A DNA stretch of 64,000 nucleotides from Blastococcus fimeti (GTDB taxonomy: Bacteria > Actinomycetota > Actinomycetes > Mycobacteriales > Geodermatophilaceae). The notes under the pieces were generated by a model. That model worked only from the letters and a program-made list of their open reading frames with translations, had not been told where the DNA came from and searched no databases. The stretch is from assembly GCA_900102115.1 (NCBI GenBank), contig FNAW01000001.1:124001-188000 (forward strand). The letters are read 5' to 3'. Below, piece after piece: positions 8,533-20,916 of this stretch. A program made the position numbers and the translations under genes. How positions within the stretch are numbered: the stretch's first letter is position 1; each line of letters starts with the position of its first letter.

Positions 8533-10034
8533 GAGACCAGCCGCTCCTCGAGCATGCGCTTGACGGTCGCCGCGTCGGCCTTGCCGCGGGTGGTCTTCAT
8601 GACCGCGCCCACGAGCGCACCGATCGCCTGCACCTTGCCGCCGCGCACCTTCTCGGCGACGTCGGGGTTGCCCTCGATCGCGGCGTCGACGGCGCTGACC
8701 AGCTCGTCGGACTCGCCCATGACGGCCAGCCCGCGTGCCTCGACCACGGCCGCCGGGTCGCCCTCGCCGGCGAGCACGCCGTCGAGCGTCTGGCGGGCCA
8801 GCTGGTCGTTGATCGTGCCGGCGGAGATCAGCCCGATCAGCTCGGCGACCTGCTTCGGGGTGACCGCGAGCTCGCCGAGCTCGGTGCCGGTGTCGTTGGC
8901 GCGGCGGGCGAGGTCGCCCAGCCACCACTTGCGGGCGTCGGCGGGCGAGGCGCCGGCGGCGACGGTGTCGCTGACCAGCTCGACGGCCCCGGCGTTGACC
9001 AGCCAGGCCATCTCGGTCGGCGCGATGCCCCACTCGTCGGAAAGCCGGCTGCGGCGGGCGGCGGGCAGCTCGGGGAGCGCGGCGAGCAGCGCGGCGACCC
9101 ACTCCTCGTCGGGGGCGACCGGCACCAGGTCGGGCTCGGGGAAGTACCGGTAGTCGGTCGCCTCCTCCTTGCTGCGGCCGGGCGAGGTGGTGCCGGTGTC
9201 CTCGTGGAAGTGCCGGGTCTCCTGGAAGATCCGCTGCCCCTCGTCGAGGAGTGCGGCCTGGCGGCGCATCTCGAAGCGCACCGCTCGCTCCACCGAGCGC
9301 AGCGAGTTCACGTTCTTCGTCTCGGTGCGGGTGCCCCACTCGAGGCTGCCGATCGGCGCCAGCGAGGTGTTGACGTCGCAGCGCAGGTTGCCCTGCTCCA
9401 TGCGCACCTCGGAGACGCCGAGGGCGACGAGGATCTCGCGCAGCTCGGTGACGTAGGCCTTGGCCACCTCGGGCGCCTTCGCCCCGGCGCCGGGGATGGG
9501 CCGGGTGACGATCTCCACCAGCGGGATGCCGGCCCGGTTGTAGTCGATCAGCGAGTGATCGGCGCCGTGGATGCGCCCGGTCGAGCCACCGACGTGCAGG
9601 TTCTTGCCGGTGTCCTCCTCCAGGTGCACGCGCTCGATCTCGACCCGGTAGGTCTCGCCGTCCACCTCGACGTCCAGGTGGCCGGCGGTGCACAGCGGCT
9701 CGTCGTACTGCGTCGTCTGGAAGCCCTTGGGGATGTCCGGGTAGAAGTAGTTCTTCCGCGAGAACCGCGCCCACGTGGCGATGCGGCAGCCCAGCGCGAG
9801 GCCGATGCGGATGGTCGACTCGATCGCGGCGGCGTTGGCCACCGGCAGCGAGCCGGGCAGCCCCAGGCAGGTCGGGCAGGTCTGCGTGTTGGGCTCGGCG
9901 CCGAACGTGGTGGAGCAGCCGCAGAACATCTTGGACGCGGTGCCGAGCTCGACGTGGGTCTCCAGACCCATCACCGGCTCGTAGCGGGTGAGGACCTCGT
10001 CGAAGTCGACGAGCCGATCGGGGGTGGCGCTCAC
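8529..10034 (-). CDS. gatB: Asp-tRNA(Asn)/Glu-tRNA(Gln) amidotransferase subunit B
   Basis: GatB (501 residues) binds mischarged Glu-tRNA(Gln) or Asp-tRNA(Asn) and phosphorylates it for amidation. The sequence has [13 protein letters not shown], the Cys pairs CGCS and CPTC of the zinc site, the [17 protein letters not shown] block (here [13 protein letters not shown]), ETRHF and the C-terminal helical and YqeY-like tail, residues about 350-500. The start is GTG at 10034 and overlaps the stop of the small membrane-protein gene as GTGA. Confidence 0.97.
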   Translation of the reverse strand: MSATPDRLVDFDEVLTRYEPVMGLETHVELGTASKMFCGCSTTFGAEPNTQTCPTCLGLPGSLPVANAAAIESTIRIGLALGCRIATWARFSRKNYFYPDIPKGFQTTQYDEPLCTAGHLDVEVDGETYRVEIERVHLEEDTGKNLHVGGSTGRIHGADHSLIDYNRAGIPLVEIVTRPIPGAGAKAPEVAKAYVTELREILVALGVSEVRMEQGNLRCDVNTSLAPIGSLEWGTRTETKNVNSLRSVERAVRFEMRRQAALLDEGQRIFQETRHFHEDTGTTSPGRSKEEATDYRYFPEPDLVPVAPDEEWVAALLAALPELPAARRSRLSDEWGIAPTEMAWLVNAGAVELVSDTVAAGASPADARKWWLGDLARRANDTGTELGELAVTPKQVAELIGLISAGTINDQLARQTLDGVLAGEGDPAAVVEARGLAVMGESDELVSAVDAAIEGNPDVAEKVRGGKVQAIGALVGAVMKTTRGKADAATVKRMLEERLVS

Positions 10035-10234
10035 GGGGTGGGGCCTTCCTTGGGTGCGGGGGGCCGACCTGCGGCTCGCTCGGCGCGGCCGGTGGCCACG
10101 GCGCCGGCGGCGGTGAGCACGCCCAGGACGAGGAAGACGGCAAAGACGGGGCGCCCGGAGGCGATCCACCCGACGATGCCGCCGACGATGACGAAGGCGG
10201 TCAGGGCCCAGGCGGCCTTCAGCGCCGCGCTCAC
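10031..10234 (-). CDS. Small two-helix membrane protein between gatA and gatB
   Basis: This 67-residue protein starts [14 protein letters not shown]. It has two hydrophobic segments, about residues 5-25 and 30-48, and a basic Pro-rich tail ending APKEGPTP. Its GTG start overlaps the gatA stop (GTGA), and its own TGA overlaps the gatB GTG (GTGA), so three genes are translationally coupled. I recognise no family. In mycobacteria I recall pfkA between gatA and gatB, so the position is variable among actinobacteria. A tethering or unrelated role cannot be told apart. Confidence 0.8.
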   Translation of the reverse strand: MSAALKAAWALTAFVIVGGIVGWIASGRPVFAVFLVLGVLTAAGAVATGRAERAAGRPPAPKEGPTP

Positions 10235-11757
10235 GCGACACTCCCGGCCGGGCGGGCGGCGAGCTGGTCGAGGAACCGGGAGCCGCGGGCGGCGTCCTGG
10301 GCGGCCTCGAGCGCGGCGGCGACCTTGTAGCAGCGGTCGTCGGCCAGCGCCGGCGCCATGATCTGGAAGCCGACCGGCAGCCCCTCGGACAGCCCGCAGG
10401 GCACCGAGATGGCGGGCACTCCGGCCAGGCTGGCCGGCAGGGTGCAGAGGTCGGCGGCGTACATGGCGATCGGGTCGTCCACGCGGGCGCCGACCTCCCA
10501 GGCGACGGTGGGGCTGGTCGGGCTGACCAGCACGTCCACGTCGTCCCACGCGCTGGTGAAGTCGCGGTTGATCAGCGTGCGGACCTTCTGCGCCTGCCCG
10601 TAGTAGGCGTCGTAGTAGCCGCTGGACAGCGCGTAGGTGCCGAGGATGATCCGGCGCTTGACCTCGGGTCCGAACCCCTGCTCGCGGGTGAGCGCCATGA
10701 CCTCGTCGAGGTCGCGGGCGCCGTCGTCGCCGACGCGCAGGCCGTACCGGACGCCGTCGAAGCGGGCGAGGTTGGACGACGCCTCGCTCGGGGCGATCAG
10801 GTAGTAGGCCGGCAGCGCGAGGTCGAAGGCCGGGCAGGAGACCTGGCGGACCTCGGCGCCCAGGCTCTCCAGCAGGGCCACCGTCTCGGTGAACCGGGCC
10901 AGCACGCCCTCGTCGTAGCCGTCGGTGTGCCCGTCGCCGCCGAGCTCGGTGACGACGCCGACCCGCAGGCCGGCGAGGTCGCCCTCGGCGCCGCGGCGCG
11001 CGGCCTCGGCGAGCACGGGGACCGGCGAGGCGATCGAGGTGGAGTCCAGCGGGTCGTGCCCGGCGACCGCCTCGTGCAGCAGCGCCGCGTCGAGGACGGT
11101 GCGGGTCATCGGCCCGGCCTGGTCGAGGCTGGAGGAGAAGGCGATGAGGCCGTACCGGGAGACCGAGCCGTAGGTGGGCTTGTGCCCGACCAGGCCGGTG
11201 ACGGCGGCGGGCTGGCGGATCGACCCGCCGGTGTCGGTGCCGATCGCCCACGGGGCGAGGCCGCCGGCCACGGCGGCCGAGGAACCACCCGACGAGCCGC
11301 CCGGGATGCGGTCGTGGTCCCACGGGTTGCGCGTGACGCGGTAGGCGGAGTTCTCGGTGGAGGAGCCCATCGCGAACTCGTCCATGTTGGTCTTGCCCAG
11401 CAGGACCGTTCCGGCGTTCTTGAGCCGGGCGGCCAGCGTGGCGTCGTAGGGCGGGCGCCAGCCCTCGAGGATCTTCGAGCCGCTGGTCGTCGGCACGCCC
11501 TCGGTGACGACGACGTCCTTCAGCGCCAGCGGGATGCCGGCCAGCGGGCCGGTCGCGGTGCCGCCGGCGCGGGCGGCGTCAACCTGCTCCGCGGTGCGCA
11601 GGGCGGACTCGCCGTCGACGTGCAGGTAGGCCCCGAGCGCGTCGTCCTCGGCCGCGATGCGGTCCAGGTAGGCGCGGGTCACCTCGACGGCGGTGACCTC
11701 ACCGGCGGAGAGCAGCCGGCCGAGCTCGGCGGCGTCCGTGCTGGTCAGGTCGCTCAT
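10231..11757 (-). CDS. gatA: Glutamyl-tRNA(Gln) amidotransferase subunit A
   Basis: GatA (508 residues) is the glutaminase of the GatCAB complex and supplies ammonia to the activated aminoacyl-tRNA. The amidase signature is intact: catalytic Lys80 in LALKDV, cis-Ser155 in GGSSGGSS and nucleophile Ser179 in [10 protein letters not shown]. The ATG overlaps the gatC stop as ATGA. Confidence 0.98.
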   Translation of the reverse strand: MSDLTSTDAAELGRLLSAGEVTAVEVTRAYLDRIAAEDDALGAYLHVDGESALRTAEQVDAARAGGTATGPLAGIPLALKDVVVTEGVPTTSGSKILEGWRPPYDATLAARLKNAGTVLLGKTNMDEFAMGSSTENSAYRVTRNPWDHDRIPGGSSGGSSAAVAGGLAPWAIGTDTGGSIRQPAAVTGLVGHKPTYGSVSRYGLIAFSSSLDQAGPMTRTVLDAALLHEAVAGHDPLDSTSIASPVPVLAEAARRGAEGDLAGLRVGVVTELGGDGHTDGYDEGVLARFTETVALLESLGAEVRQVSCPAFDLALPAYYLIAPSEASSNLARFDGVRYGLRVGDDGARDLDEVMALTREQGFGPEVKRRIILGTYALSSGYYDAYYGQAQKVRTLINRDFTSAWDDVDVLVSPTSPTVAWEVGARVDDPIAMYAADLCTLPASLAGVPAISVPCGLSEGLPVGFQIMAPALADDRCYKVAAALEAAQDAARGSRFLDQLAARPAGSVA

Positions 11758-12071
11758 GCTTCCTCCCCCAGGATGCGCGGCACGCGGATCCGGCCGTCCT
11801 CGGCCGCCGGGGCGCCCGCCAGCACGGCGTCGCGCGGCAGGCTCGGGCGGGCGACGTCCTCGCGGAAGACGTTGGTCATCGGCACGGCGTGCGTCGTCGG
11901 CGGCACGTCGGCGACGTCCGCCCGGCCCACCTGCGCGACGGCGTCCAGCACGGCGCCCAGCTGCCCGGCGAAGAGGTCGAGCTCCTCGTCGGTGACGGCC
12001 AGCCGCGCGAGGTGGGCCAGGTGGGCCACCTCGTCACGGGTGAGTCGGTCCTTGCGGGACGGCGTGCTCAT
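11754..12071 (-). CDS. gatC: Aspartyl/glutamyl-tRNA amidotransferase subunit C
   Basis: GatC (105 residues) is the small helical belt that holds GatA and GatB together. The family core reads [19 protein letters not shown], then a glutamate-rich helix and the [17 protein letters not shown] block. The ATG at 12071 is the first gene of the gatC-gatA-small protein-gatB operon. A TACAGT-like hexamer is visible upstream on the reverse strand near 12147-12152, but no clear -35. Confidence 0.95.
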   Translation of the reverse strand: MSTPSRKDRLTRDEVAHLAHLARLAVTDEELDLFAGQLGAVLDAVAQVGRADVADVPPTTHAVPMTNVFREDVARPSLPRDAVLAGAPAAEDGRIRVPRILGEEA

Positions 12072-12245
12072 GCGGGACGGAACTCCACTTCGAGGGGCGA
12101 ATGGCCGGCGCCGGCAGCCCTTGCGGGACCGGGGCCTGACCGTCCCACTGTACGTGGGGGGTCTGCGCAGGTCCTCACCGTGAGAGGCTGCCCCCGCTGC
12201 GATCAACGGAGATCGGCCCGCGCCCTTGGACGTCCCGGAGGAACC

Positions 12246-12914
12246 GTGTCCTATCTCCTGCGTCTGGTCATGCCCGACCGACCCGGCATCCTGGGTGCGG
12301 TCGCCACCGCCCTGGGCACCGCCGGCATCGACATCGTGTCCCTCGACGTGCTCGAGCGCGGCAGCGGCGTCGCGGTGGACGACGTCGTGGTCGACCTCCC
12401 GCCGGACCGGCTGCCCGACAGCCTGATCACCGTCGCGCAGAGCGTGCCGGACGTGGTGGTCGAGTCGCTGCGCCCCTTCGCCGGTCCGCTGGACACCCAC
12501 CGCGAGCTGGAGCTGCTCGACGGACTGGCCCGCGCCGGCGACAGGGGCGCCGAGAAGCTGCTCGCCGCCGAGCTGCCGCGGGTCTTCCACTGCGGATGGG
12601 CGGTGGTCCTCGACTGCGGCCCGCGCGATTCGTGGGAGGTGCGCGCGGCATCGGACGCCGCGCCCTCGTTCGAGGGGCTCGCACTGCCGTGGATGCCGCT
12701 GACCGGCGCCCGCCTGCTGTCCAGCGACGACGACTGGCTGCCCGAGCGGTGGCGGGAGATGGCCATCGAGATGATGGCGGTGCCGTACGGCGGCGACGCG
12801 TGCGCGGTGGTCCTGGGCCGGTCGGGCGGGCCGGCGTTCCGCCGCTCCGAGCTGCTCCGGCTGGTGCACCTCGTCGGTATCGCGTCGACCGTGGTGCACC
12901 TGCCGCCGGCCTGA
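12246..12914 (+). CDS. ACT-domain protein
   Basis: This 222-residue protein has an N-terminal ACT domain, residues 1-75 (VSYLLRLVMPDRPGILGAVA), which in this fold binds amino acids. A C-terminal alpha/beta region follows, residues about 95-220, of a kind seen in actinobacterial homologues next to gatC and ligA. The GTG at 12246 follows a strong GGAGGAA site. It is divergent from the gat operon. I recall Rv3013 at the equivalent position in M. tuberculosis. A ligand or regulatory target is not known. Confidence 0.88.
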   Translation: MSYLLRLVMPDRPGILGAVATALGTAGIDIVSLDVLERGSGVAVDDVVVDLPPDRLPDSLITVAQSVPDVVVESLRPFAGPLDTHRELELLDGLARAGDRGAEKLLAAELPRVFHCGWAVVLDCGPRDSWEVRAASDAAPSFEGLALPWMPLTGARLLSSDDDWLPERWREMAIEMMAVPYGGDACAVVLGRSGGPAFRRSELLRLVHLVGIASTVVHLPPA

Positions 12915-12974
12915 CCCGGCCTGTCCGACTCCCGGCCGGCCACGACTCCCACCTGCGCGTTCTTCGTCCACAGG

Positions 12975-12980
12975 TACCTT
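12975..12980 (+). promoter_or_regulatory. Predicted -10 (TACCTT) of the DUF222-HNH gene
   Basis: TACCTT is followed by 7 nt and a GTG at 12988, the same spacing as at the other presumed leaderless genes in this window. A LexA-like box begins 14 nt downstream. Confidence 0.5.
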
Positions 12981-12987
12981 GTGACGC

Positions 12988-14991
12988 GTGTTGTTCGAAC
13001 GTATGATCGAACGCATGGACGGAGCGGCTGCCGACACGAGTGCCGACACCGTCGCGCCCGGCTTCCCAGCTGCCGGCGACGCCCCGTCGGTCGGGTGGGC
13101 TACCGGGCCGCTCGGGGCGGCGCAGGCGACGAGCCGTGAGATCGGCCGGCAGACGGCGCTCCGCGCCCGGGCGGTGGCCGCCTTCGCCGCCACCCGTCCC
13201 GCCTCGGCCGACCGTCCCGCCGGGACGCCCGGCGCGATGAGCGCCGACCGGCGGGCCGCTCGTCGGGACGTGCTGGCCGAGGTCAGCGAGTGGGCGGCAC
13301 CGGAGCTGGTGGTGGCGCTGTCGATCACCCAGGTCGCCGCCGAGAACCTGCTGGAACGTTCGCTCGTGCTGGTGCACCGGCTGCCACGCACGCTGGTGGC
13401 GCTCGAGTCGGGGCTGATCCACGACGGTCATCTCTGGCATCTGCTGGACAAGGTCGGGCCGATCGTCGACGCCTCGATCCGCACCCGGGTGGAACGCGAG
13501 GTGCTGGACTGGGTGTCCGGCCGGTCGGTCACCACCCCGGCACAGCTGGGCGAGAAGGTGCGGCGGTCGGTGCTCCGCCACGACGCCGCCGCTGCGACCC
13601 AGCGGCTGGCGAGGGCGCTGCGCGAGCGCGGCGTCTCCGTCCGGCCCGATCGCCGCGAGGGCATGGCCGTGTTCGACGCGCTGCTGACCGTCCCCGAGGC
13701 CCGCGCGCTGCTCGACGCCCTCGGGCAGTACGCCGACGCGATCGACGAGCCAGACGACACGCGGACCCGCGGGCAGAAGATGGCCGACTGCCTCCTCGAC
13801 CTGGTGCTCCGGCCCGGCGAGCAGGACGGCCCGCCGGTGCAGGCACGGCTCACCCTGGTCGTCGGTGTGGCCACCCTCCTCGGCGGCGACCGGTCCGGCG
13901 AGATCGACGGTGAGCCGGTGCCGGCGGAGATGGTGCGCGCCCTGGCCCGCGCCCTGGGCCTGCTGCCCGCGGACATCCCCGACCCGTCGGCCTCGCCCTC
14001 CCCCGAACCCGACCTCTCCCCCTCCCCCGATCCCGGCCGGTGGCCGGACGAGCCGCCGGTCGAGACGTGGAACGACGCGGTGCGCGCGGCCGACGAGCGG
14101 TGGTGGGCCGCGGTCGAGGAGCGCGCCCTGCGGGGCGAGTGGCGCGGTGCGGAGGAGCCTCCGCTCGAGGTGCTGGAGCGCTGGTGGGCCGCGGAGCAGC
14201 ACTGGGACGGATCGGCACCTCCGGAAGCCAGGCCGTGCACGGAGCCGTTCCCGCCGGCGGAGCCTGTCCCCGATCAGCAGCACGACGAGGTCGCGCCCGC
14301 CGCGGAAGCCGGCGAGCCGGCCGGTGAGTGGGCTGCGGCCGACCGTGCCCTCGACGAGGCCGGTGCCGCCCTGCTGCACCTCCAGCGCGCCACCGGTGCC
14401 GCGCATCGGGCCGTCTCCGCCGCCGCACGCGCCGAGGCGGACGACGAGGCCGCCTGGGAGGACAGCGCGGCCGGACGGATGACCCGGGCCCGGAGGGCGC
14501 TCGACGCGCTCCTCGCGGCGACCGACCGTCAGCGGGCGGACCTGGCCGACCTGCTGGGACGCAGCGCGGGCGGCGGACTGCTCGACCGACCCCGCATCGC
14601 GGTCGTCGACGAGCTCACCGGCACGCTGCTCGCCCTGACCGACAGCACCGAGCTGCGCCGGTACGCCACCTGCGGAGCGGGCCTCGGTCCACCGCCCCCG
14701 ACCGACGGTTACCGCCCCGGTGCCCGGCTCGACCGGTTCGTCCGCGCCCGCGACCGGCGCTGCCGCCAGCCCGGCTGCCGCCGCCGCGTGCCGCTGGGGG
14801 GCGAACTCGACCACGACCGCCCCTGGCCCGACGGCCCGACCAGCGCCGGCAACCTCACCGGCTACTGCACCGGGCACCACCGCGGCAAGCACCAGGCCCC
14901 CGGGTGGCAGCACTCCCTGGCCCGGGACGGCACGCTCACCGTCATCACCCCGACGGGCCTGGTCGCGACGACCACCCCACCCCCGTTCTGA
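12988..14991 (+). CDS. DUF222 / HNH endonuclease-domain protein (13E12-repeat family)
   Basis: The 667-residue protein has an N-terminal DUF222 region, residues about 70-330, a Pro-rich low-complexity insert (about 330-350) with further acidic and Trp-rich stretches, and a C-terminal HNH domain (CRQPGCRRR, GGELDHDRPW, NLTGYCTGHHRGKH) that would chelate a metal and zinc. It is larger than the usual 400-500 residues because of the insert. The start is taken as GTG 12988 because of the -10 spacing. ATG codons at 13003 and 13015 are alternatives, and the second would place the whole LexA-like box upstream. M. tuberculosis 13E12 relatives are reported as SOS genes. These families often occur in many copies, so mobility is possible but unproven. 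Confidence 0.88.
   Translation: MLFERMIERMDGAAADTSADTVAPGFPAAGDAPSVGWATGPLGAAQATSREIGRQTALRARAVAAFAATRPASADRPAGTPGAMSADRRAARRDVLAEVSEWAAPELVVALSITQVAAENLLERSLVLVHRLPRTLVALESGLIHDGHLWHLLDKVGPIVDASIRTRVEREVLDWVSGRSVTTPAQLGEKVRRSVLRHDAAAATQRLARALRERGVSVRPDRREGMAVFDALLTVPEARALLDALGQYADAIDEPDDTRTRGQKMADCLLDLVLRPGEQDGPPVQARLTLVVGVATLLGGDRSGEIDGEPVPAEMVRALARALGLLPADIPDPSASPSPEPDLSPSPDPGRWPDEPPVETWNDAVRAADERWWAAVEERALRGEWRGAEEPPLEVLERWWAAEQHWDGSAPPEARPCTEPFPPAEPVPDQQHDEVAPAAEAGEPAGEWAAADRALDEAGAALLHLQRATGAAHRAVSAAARAEADDEAAWEDSAAGRMTRARRALDALLAATDRQRADLADLLGRSAGGGLLDRPRIAVVDELTGTLLALTDSTELRRYATCGAGLGPPPPTDGYRPGARLDRFVRARDRRCRQPGCRRRVPLGGELDHDRPWPDGPTSAGNLTGYCTGHHRGKHQAPGWQHSLARDGTLTVITPTGLVATTTPPPF
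12995..13010. promoter_or_regulatory. LexA (SOS) box-like palindrome
   Basis: TCGAACGTATGATCGA matches the actinobacterial LexA consensus TCGAAC-N4-GTTCGA with one mismatch. It starts 14 nt after the predicted -10, so bound LexA would cover the transcription start and first codons of the DUF222-HNH gene. Confidence 0.6.
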
Positions 14992-15009
14992 CCGGACGGC
15001 GGGCGGTCC

Positions 15010-15405
15010 TCAGCCGCGCGGTGACGTCACCTTCTCCGGGGCGATCCGGACCAGCAGGCGGACCTGGTCCCGGCCGCCGAACCACGGGTACGGACGGCCG
15101 ATGTAGCGCTGGGACAGCTCGTCGATGTGCTCGCGGGCGCCCACCTCGGTGACCTCGGTGACGCGACCGCGCACCTCGAAGTAGCGGCTCGGGTCGTCGG
15201 GGTCGGCCACGTTGAGAGCCACCCGGGGGTCACGTTCGACGTTGCGGACCTTCTGGTGCCCTCGGACGGTGTTGATCAGGACGTCGCGCCCGTCGGTGTC
15301 CACCCAGGTCTGCGTCATCTGTGGTGAACCGTCCGGCATGAGGGTCGAGAGGAAACAGGGGCTGGGACGGCGGAGCAGGTCGAGCAGGGCGTCGGGCAGG
15401 GACAC
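15010..15405 (-). CDS. PPOX-class F420-dependent oxidoreductase-like protein
   Basis: This 131-residue split-barrel flavin/F420 protein belongs to the pyridoxamine-oxidase-like group (GSPQMTQTWVDTDG, VLINTVRGHQKVRNVERDPRVAL, YFEVRGRVTEV). The family reduces small substrates using F420 or a flavin. The cofactor here is inferred from actinobacterial relatives. The GTG start has a GGAAGGA upstream. It converges on the HNH gene with 18 bp between stops. Confidence 0.85.
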   Translation of the reverse strand: MSLPDALLDLLRRPSPCFLSTLMPDGSPQMTQTWVDTDGRDVLINTVRGHQKVRNVERDPRVALNVADPDDPSRYFEVRGRVTEVTEVGAREHIDELSQRYIGRPYPWFGGRDQVRLLVRIAPEKVTSPRG

Positions 15406-15456
15406 GCAGGGTCCTTCCGGAGGGCTGGACCCCGCCCCTACCCGCGACCCCCCGCG

Positions 15457-17667
<2,211 letters not shown>

Positions 17668-18648
17668 TCACTCCGGCTGCAGGTACTTCGCAGCCTCGCG
17701 CAGGTGGGTCATGGCCGCCCGGGCGTACGCGGGCGTCGCGCCGGCCAGGCCGCACGAGGGGGTCAGCGTGACGACGTCCGGGAGCATCTCGGCGGGGAAG
17801 CCGAGCTCGCTCCACCAGCCCCGTACCCGCGAGGCGGTCGCGGGAGCGGAGGGCAGCGCGGAGTCGGTCCCCGGGACGACGCCGACCAGCAGGTGGCTGC
17901 CGGCGTCCACGGCCTCCCCCACCGCGTCGAGGTCCTGCACGAGCCCGAGGTCGAAGGACAGCCCGGCGGCGCCGGCAGCGCGGAAGAGCCCGAGCGGCAT
18001 GCGGGGCGCGCAGCAGTGCACGACGACGGAGCCGGGCAGCGCCGCGACGACCGCGCGCAGCTCCTGCTCGACCGTCTCCGCGGGCACGGCCGACAGCCGC
18101 CCGAAACCGGTCGCCGTCGGCAGGCCCCCCTGCAGCACCGCCGGCATGCTCGGCTCGTCCAGCTGGACCACGACCTGCGCGCCCGGCACCCGCGCGGCCA
18201 CGGCGGCGACGTGCGTGCGCAGCCCCTCGACCAGCGACTGCACGAGGTCGCGCCGCGCGCCCGCGTCCACGACGGCCCGCTCCCCCCGGGTGCGCTCCAA
18301 CGACGCGGCCAGCGTGAAGGGCCCCGCCGCCTGCACCTTGAAGGACCCGACGTAGCCGTCGGCCTCGTCGTGCAGCGCGTCGAGATCGCGGGCGAGGAAC
18401 TCCTGCGCCCTGCGCTGGTCGACGCCCGAGCGGGGCACGAGTCGCCAGCCGGCCGGGGTGATGTCCACGGCGAGGTCGACGAGCAACGCCGCCGTCCGGC
18501 CGATCATGTCCGCGCCGGCACCCCGTCCGGGGAGCTCGGGCAGGTGCGCCATGCCGGGCAGCTCGCCGAGCACGAGTCGCACGGCCTCGGCTGGGTCCGT
18601 GCCGGGCAGCGACCCGATGCCGGTGACCGGCCCCCAGGGCGCCGTCAT
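17668..18648 (-). CDS. MetE-like (cobalamin-independent methionine synthase C-domain) protein
   Basis: This 326-residue TIM-barrel protein belongs to the UROD/MetE-like superfamily. The N-terminus [14 protein letters not shown] and the metal-binding residues in [11 protein letters not shown] and TPSCGLAG are visible. It is half the length of full MetE and lacks the N-terminal homocysteine/folate half. Homologues sit beside mnmA and ligA across actinobacteria (I recall Rv3015c). Its methyl donor and acceptor are not known. The ATG overlaps the mnmA stop as ATGA. Confidence 0.85.
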   Translation of the reverse strand: MTAPWGPVTGIGSLPGTDPAEAVRLVLGELPGMAHLPELPGRGAGADMIGRTAALLVDLAVDITPAGWRLVPRSGVDQRRAQEFLARDLDALHDEADGYVGSFKVQAAGPFTLAASLERTRGERAVVDAGARRDLVQSLVEGLRTHVAAVAARVPGAQVVVQLDEPSMPAVLQGGLPTATGFGRLSAVPAETVEQELRAVVAALPGSVVVHCCAPRMPLGLFRAAGAAGLSFDLGLVQDLDAVGEAVDAGSHLLVGVVPGTDSALPSAPATASRVRGWWSELGFPAEMLPDVVTLTPSCGLAGATPAYARAAMTHLREAAKYLQPE

Positions 18649-19715
18649 CGCGCGACCGCCACGGCGGCCTGGCCGACGACGCGGTCGCCGCGAGCGGCAT
18701 CGGGCTCGTACAGCACGGCCGACTGCCCCGGGGCGACACCCCGCTGCGAGTCGGCCAGCTCGATGCGGAGCCCGCCGTCGACGACGAGGACCTCGCACGG
18801 CACGGGGCGCCCGTGCGCCCGCAGCTGCACCTCGAACCGGGCCGGCAGCACCGGCGCCGCACCGGTCCAGGTCGGGACGCCGGTCAGCACCTCGTCGACC
18901 GCCGCCTGCTCCGCGGTGCCGATCGTCACCGTCCGGCTGACCGGCTCGATGCCCAGCACGTAGCGCGGCGCGGAGTCCCCGGCGCTCACGCCCAGGCCCC
19001 GCCGCTGGCCGATGGTGAACCCGTAGGTGCCGTCGTGCTCCCCGACGGTCTCCCCCGTCGCGGCGTCGACGACCGGGCCGGGGCGGCTGCCCAGCCGGCG
19101 CGCGAGGAAGCCGCGGGTGTCGCCGTCGGGGATGAAGCAGATGTCGTGCGAGTCCGGCTTGGTGGCGACGGCGAACCCGCGCTCGGCGGCGATCTCGCGC
19201 ACCCGCTCCTTCGTCATGCCCCCGAGCGGGAACCACGCGGCGGCCAGCTGCCCGGGCGTCAGCACGCCGAGCACGTAGGACTGGTCCTTGGCGGCGTCCA
19301 CCGAGCGGCGCAGCTCGCCGTCGGAGAGCCGCGCGTGGTGCCCGGTGACGACGGCGTCGAAGCCCAGCGACAGCGCCCGGTCGAGCACCGCCGAGAACTT
19401 GATCTTCTCGTTGCAGCGCAGGCACGGGTTCGGGGTACGCCCGGCGGCGTACTCGGCCACGAAGTCGTCGACGACGTCCTCGGTGAACCGCTCGGCGAGG
19501 TCCCACACGTAGAACGGGATGCCCAGCTCGTCGGCCACCCGGCGCGCGTCGTGGGAGTCCTCGACGCTGCAGCACCCGCGCGAGCCGCTGCGCAGCGTCT
19601 GCCGGTTCTGCGACAGCGCCAGGTGGACCCCGGTCACGTCGTGGCCCGCGTCGACGGCCAGCGCGGCGGCGACGGCGGAGTCGACGCCCCCGCTCATGGC
19701 GGCGAGCACCCTCAT
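18645..19715 (-). CDS. mnmA: tRNA-specific 2-thiouridylase
   Basis: MnmA (356 residues) adenylates and thiolates U34 in Lys, Glu and Gln tRNAs, taking persulfide sulfur from a cysteine desulfurase. It shows the PP-loop SGGVDSAVA, the catalytic Cys in [12 protein letters not shown] and the second Cys in [11 protein letters not shown]. The ATG lies 10 nt after the stop of the cysteine desulfurase gene, which supports a direct sulfur relay. Confidence 0.97.
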   Translation of the reverse strand: MRVLAAMSGGVDSAVAAALAVDAGHDVTGVHLALSQNRQTLRSGSRGCCSVEDSHDARRVADELGIPFYVWDLAERFTEDVVDDFVAEYAAGRTPNPCLRCNEKIKFSAVLDRALSLGFDAVVTGHHARLSDGELRRSVDAAKDQSYVLGVLTPGQLAAAWFPLGGMTKERVREIAAERGFAVATKPDSHDICFIPDGDTRGFLARRLGSRPGPVVDAATGETVGEHDGTYGFTIGQRRGLGVSAGDSAPRYVLGIEPVSRTVTIGTAEQAAVDEVLTGVPTWTGAAPVLPARFEVQLRAHGRPVPCEVLVVDGGLRIELADSQRGVAPGQSAVLYEPDAARGDRVVGQAAVAVAR

Positions 19716-19725
19716 GGCCGGCTCC

Positions 19726-20916
19726 TCATCGCCGGCCGAGCCCCGCGCGGCGGGCCCGCTCCACGACCGGCCCGATGACCTCGACGACGGCGTCGACGTC
19801 GGCCTCGGTCGAGGTGTGGCCGAGGCTGAACCGCAGTGAGCTGCGGGCGCGCTCGCCGTCGGCCCCGACGGCCAGCAGCACATGGCTGGGCCGGGCGACG
19901 CCGGCGCTGCACGCCGAGCCCGTGGAGCACTCGATGCCGCGGGCGTCGAGCAGCATGAGCAGCGCGTCGCCCTCCGCCCCGGGGAAGGACAGGTGCGCGT
20001 TGCCGGGCAGTCGCCCGGGGCCACCGGCCAGGACGTCGTCCAGCGGTGCGCCGTTGAGCTGGGTGTCGGGCACCTGCGCGCGGACCTCGCGGACGAGCCG
20101 GTCGCGCAGCTCGCCCACCTCCGCCGCGCGCTGCTCCCGTCGGCCGACGGCGGTGGCCGTCGCGACGGCCAGCCCGACGATCGCGGCGACGTCGAGGGTG
20201 CCCGAGCGCACGTCGCGCTCCTGCCCCCCGCCGTGCAGCAGCGGCGTGCACTCGGCGTCGCGGCGCAGCAGCAGCGCGCCCGCGCCCATCGGGCCGCCGA
20301 GCTTGTGCCCGGTCATGGTCAGCGCGTCGACCCCGCTGGCGCCGAAGTCCACCAGCACCTGGCCCACCGCCTGGACGGCGTCGGTGTGCATCGGGACGCC
20401 GACGGCGTGCGCGACGGCGGCCAGCGCGGCGATGTCGTTGACCGTGCCGATCTCGTTGTTGGCCCACATGACGCTGGTCAGGGCGACGTCCCGGCCGTCG
20501 CCGAGCGCCTCGGCCAGCACCTCGGGCCGGATCCGCCCGCTGGGCTCGACGGGCAGCCAGGTGACCTCGGCGTCGTCGTGCTTGACCAGCCACTCGACGC
20601 TGTCGAGGACGGCGTGGTGCTCCGCGGGGCTCACGACCAGCCGGCGGCGCTGCGCGTCGGCCTCGCGCCGGGCCCAGAAGATGCCCTTGACGGCGAGGTT
20701 GTCGCTCTCGGTGCCGCCGCCGGTGAACAGCACCTCCGACGGCCGGGCACCCAGCGCCTCGGCGAGCCGCTCGCGGGACTGCTCGGCCACCCGGCGGGCG
20801 GCGCGGCCGCTCGCGTGCAGGGAGGAGGCGTTGCCGACGCGGCCGAGCTGCTCGGTCATCGCCGCCAGCACCTCGGGCAGCATCGGCGTCGTCGCCGCGT
20901 GGTCCAGGTAGGTCAT
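19726..20916 (-). CDS. Cysteine desulfurase (IscS/NifS type)
   Basis: This 396-residue PLP enzyme removes sulfur from cysteine. It shows the N-terminal YLDHAATTP, the PLP Lys in MTGHKLGGP and the mobile persulfide Cys in [12 protein letters not shown]. Group I architecture with the flexible loop suggests it can feed both tRNA thiolation (mnmA next door) and iron-sulfur assembly. The ATG overlaps the stop of the MFS gene as ATGA. Confidence 0.95.
   Translation of the reverse strand: MTYLDHAATTPMLPEVLAAMTEQLGRVGNASSLHASGRAARRVAEQSRERLAEALGARPSEVLFTGGGTESDNLAVKGIFWARREADAQRRRLVVSPAEHHAVLDSVEWLVKHDDAEVTWLPVEPSGRIRPEVLAEALGDGRDVALTSVMWANNEIGTVNDIAALAAVAHAVGVPMHTDAVQAVGQVLVDFGASGVDALTMTGHKLGGPMGAGALLLRRDAECTPLLHGGGQERDVRSGTLDVAAIVGLAVATATAVGRREQRAAEVGELRDRLVREVRAQVPDTQLNGAPLDDVLAGGPGRLPGNAHLSFPGAEGDALLMLLDARGIECSTGSACSAGVARPSHVLLAVGADGERARSSLRFSLGHTSTEADVDAVVEVIGPVVERARRAGLGRR

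Noticed and set aside
6505..10143. Reverse frame of about 1,212 codons
   Set aside because: It covers the opposite-strand lipoprotein and out-of-frame parts of gatB and the dehydrogenase; only fragments of shifted sequence are seen.
12427..14913. Long reverse frame antisense to the DUF222-HNH gene
   Set aside because: No domain, His/Pro/Arg-rich, and the forward strand has an intact HNH protein.
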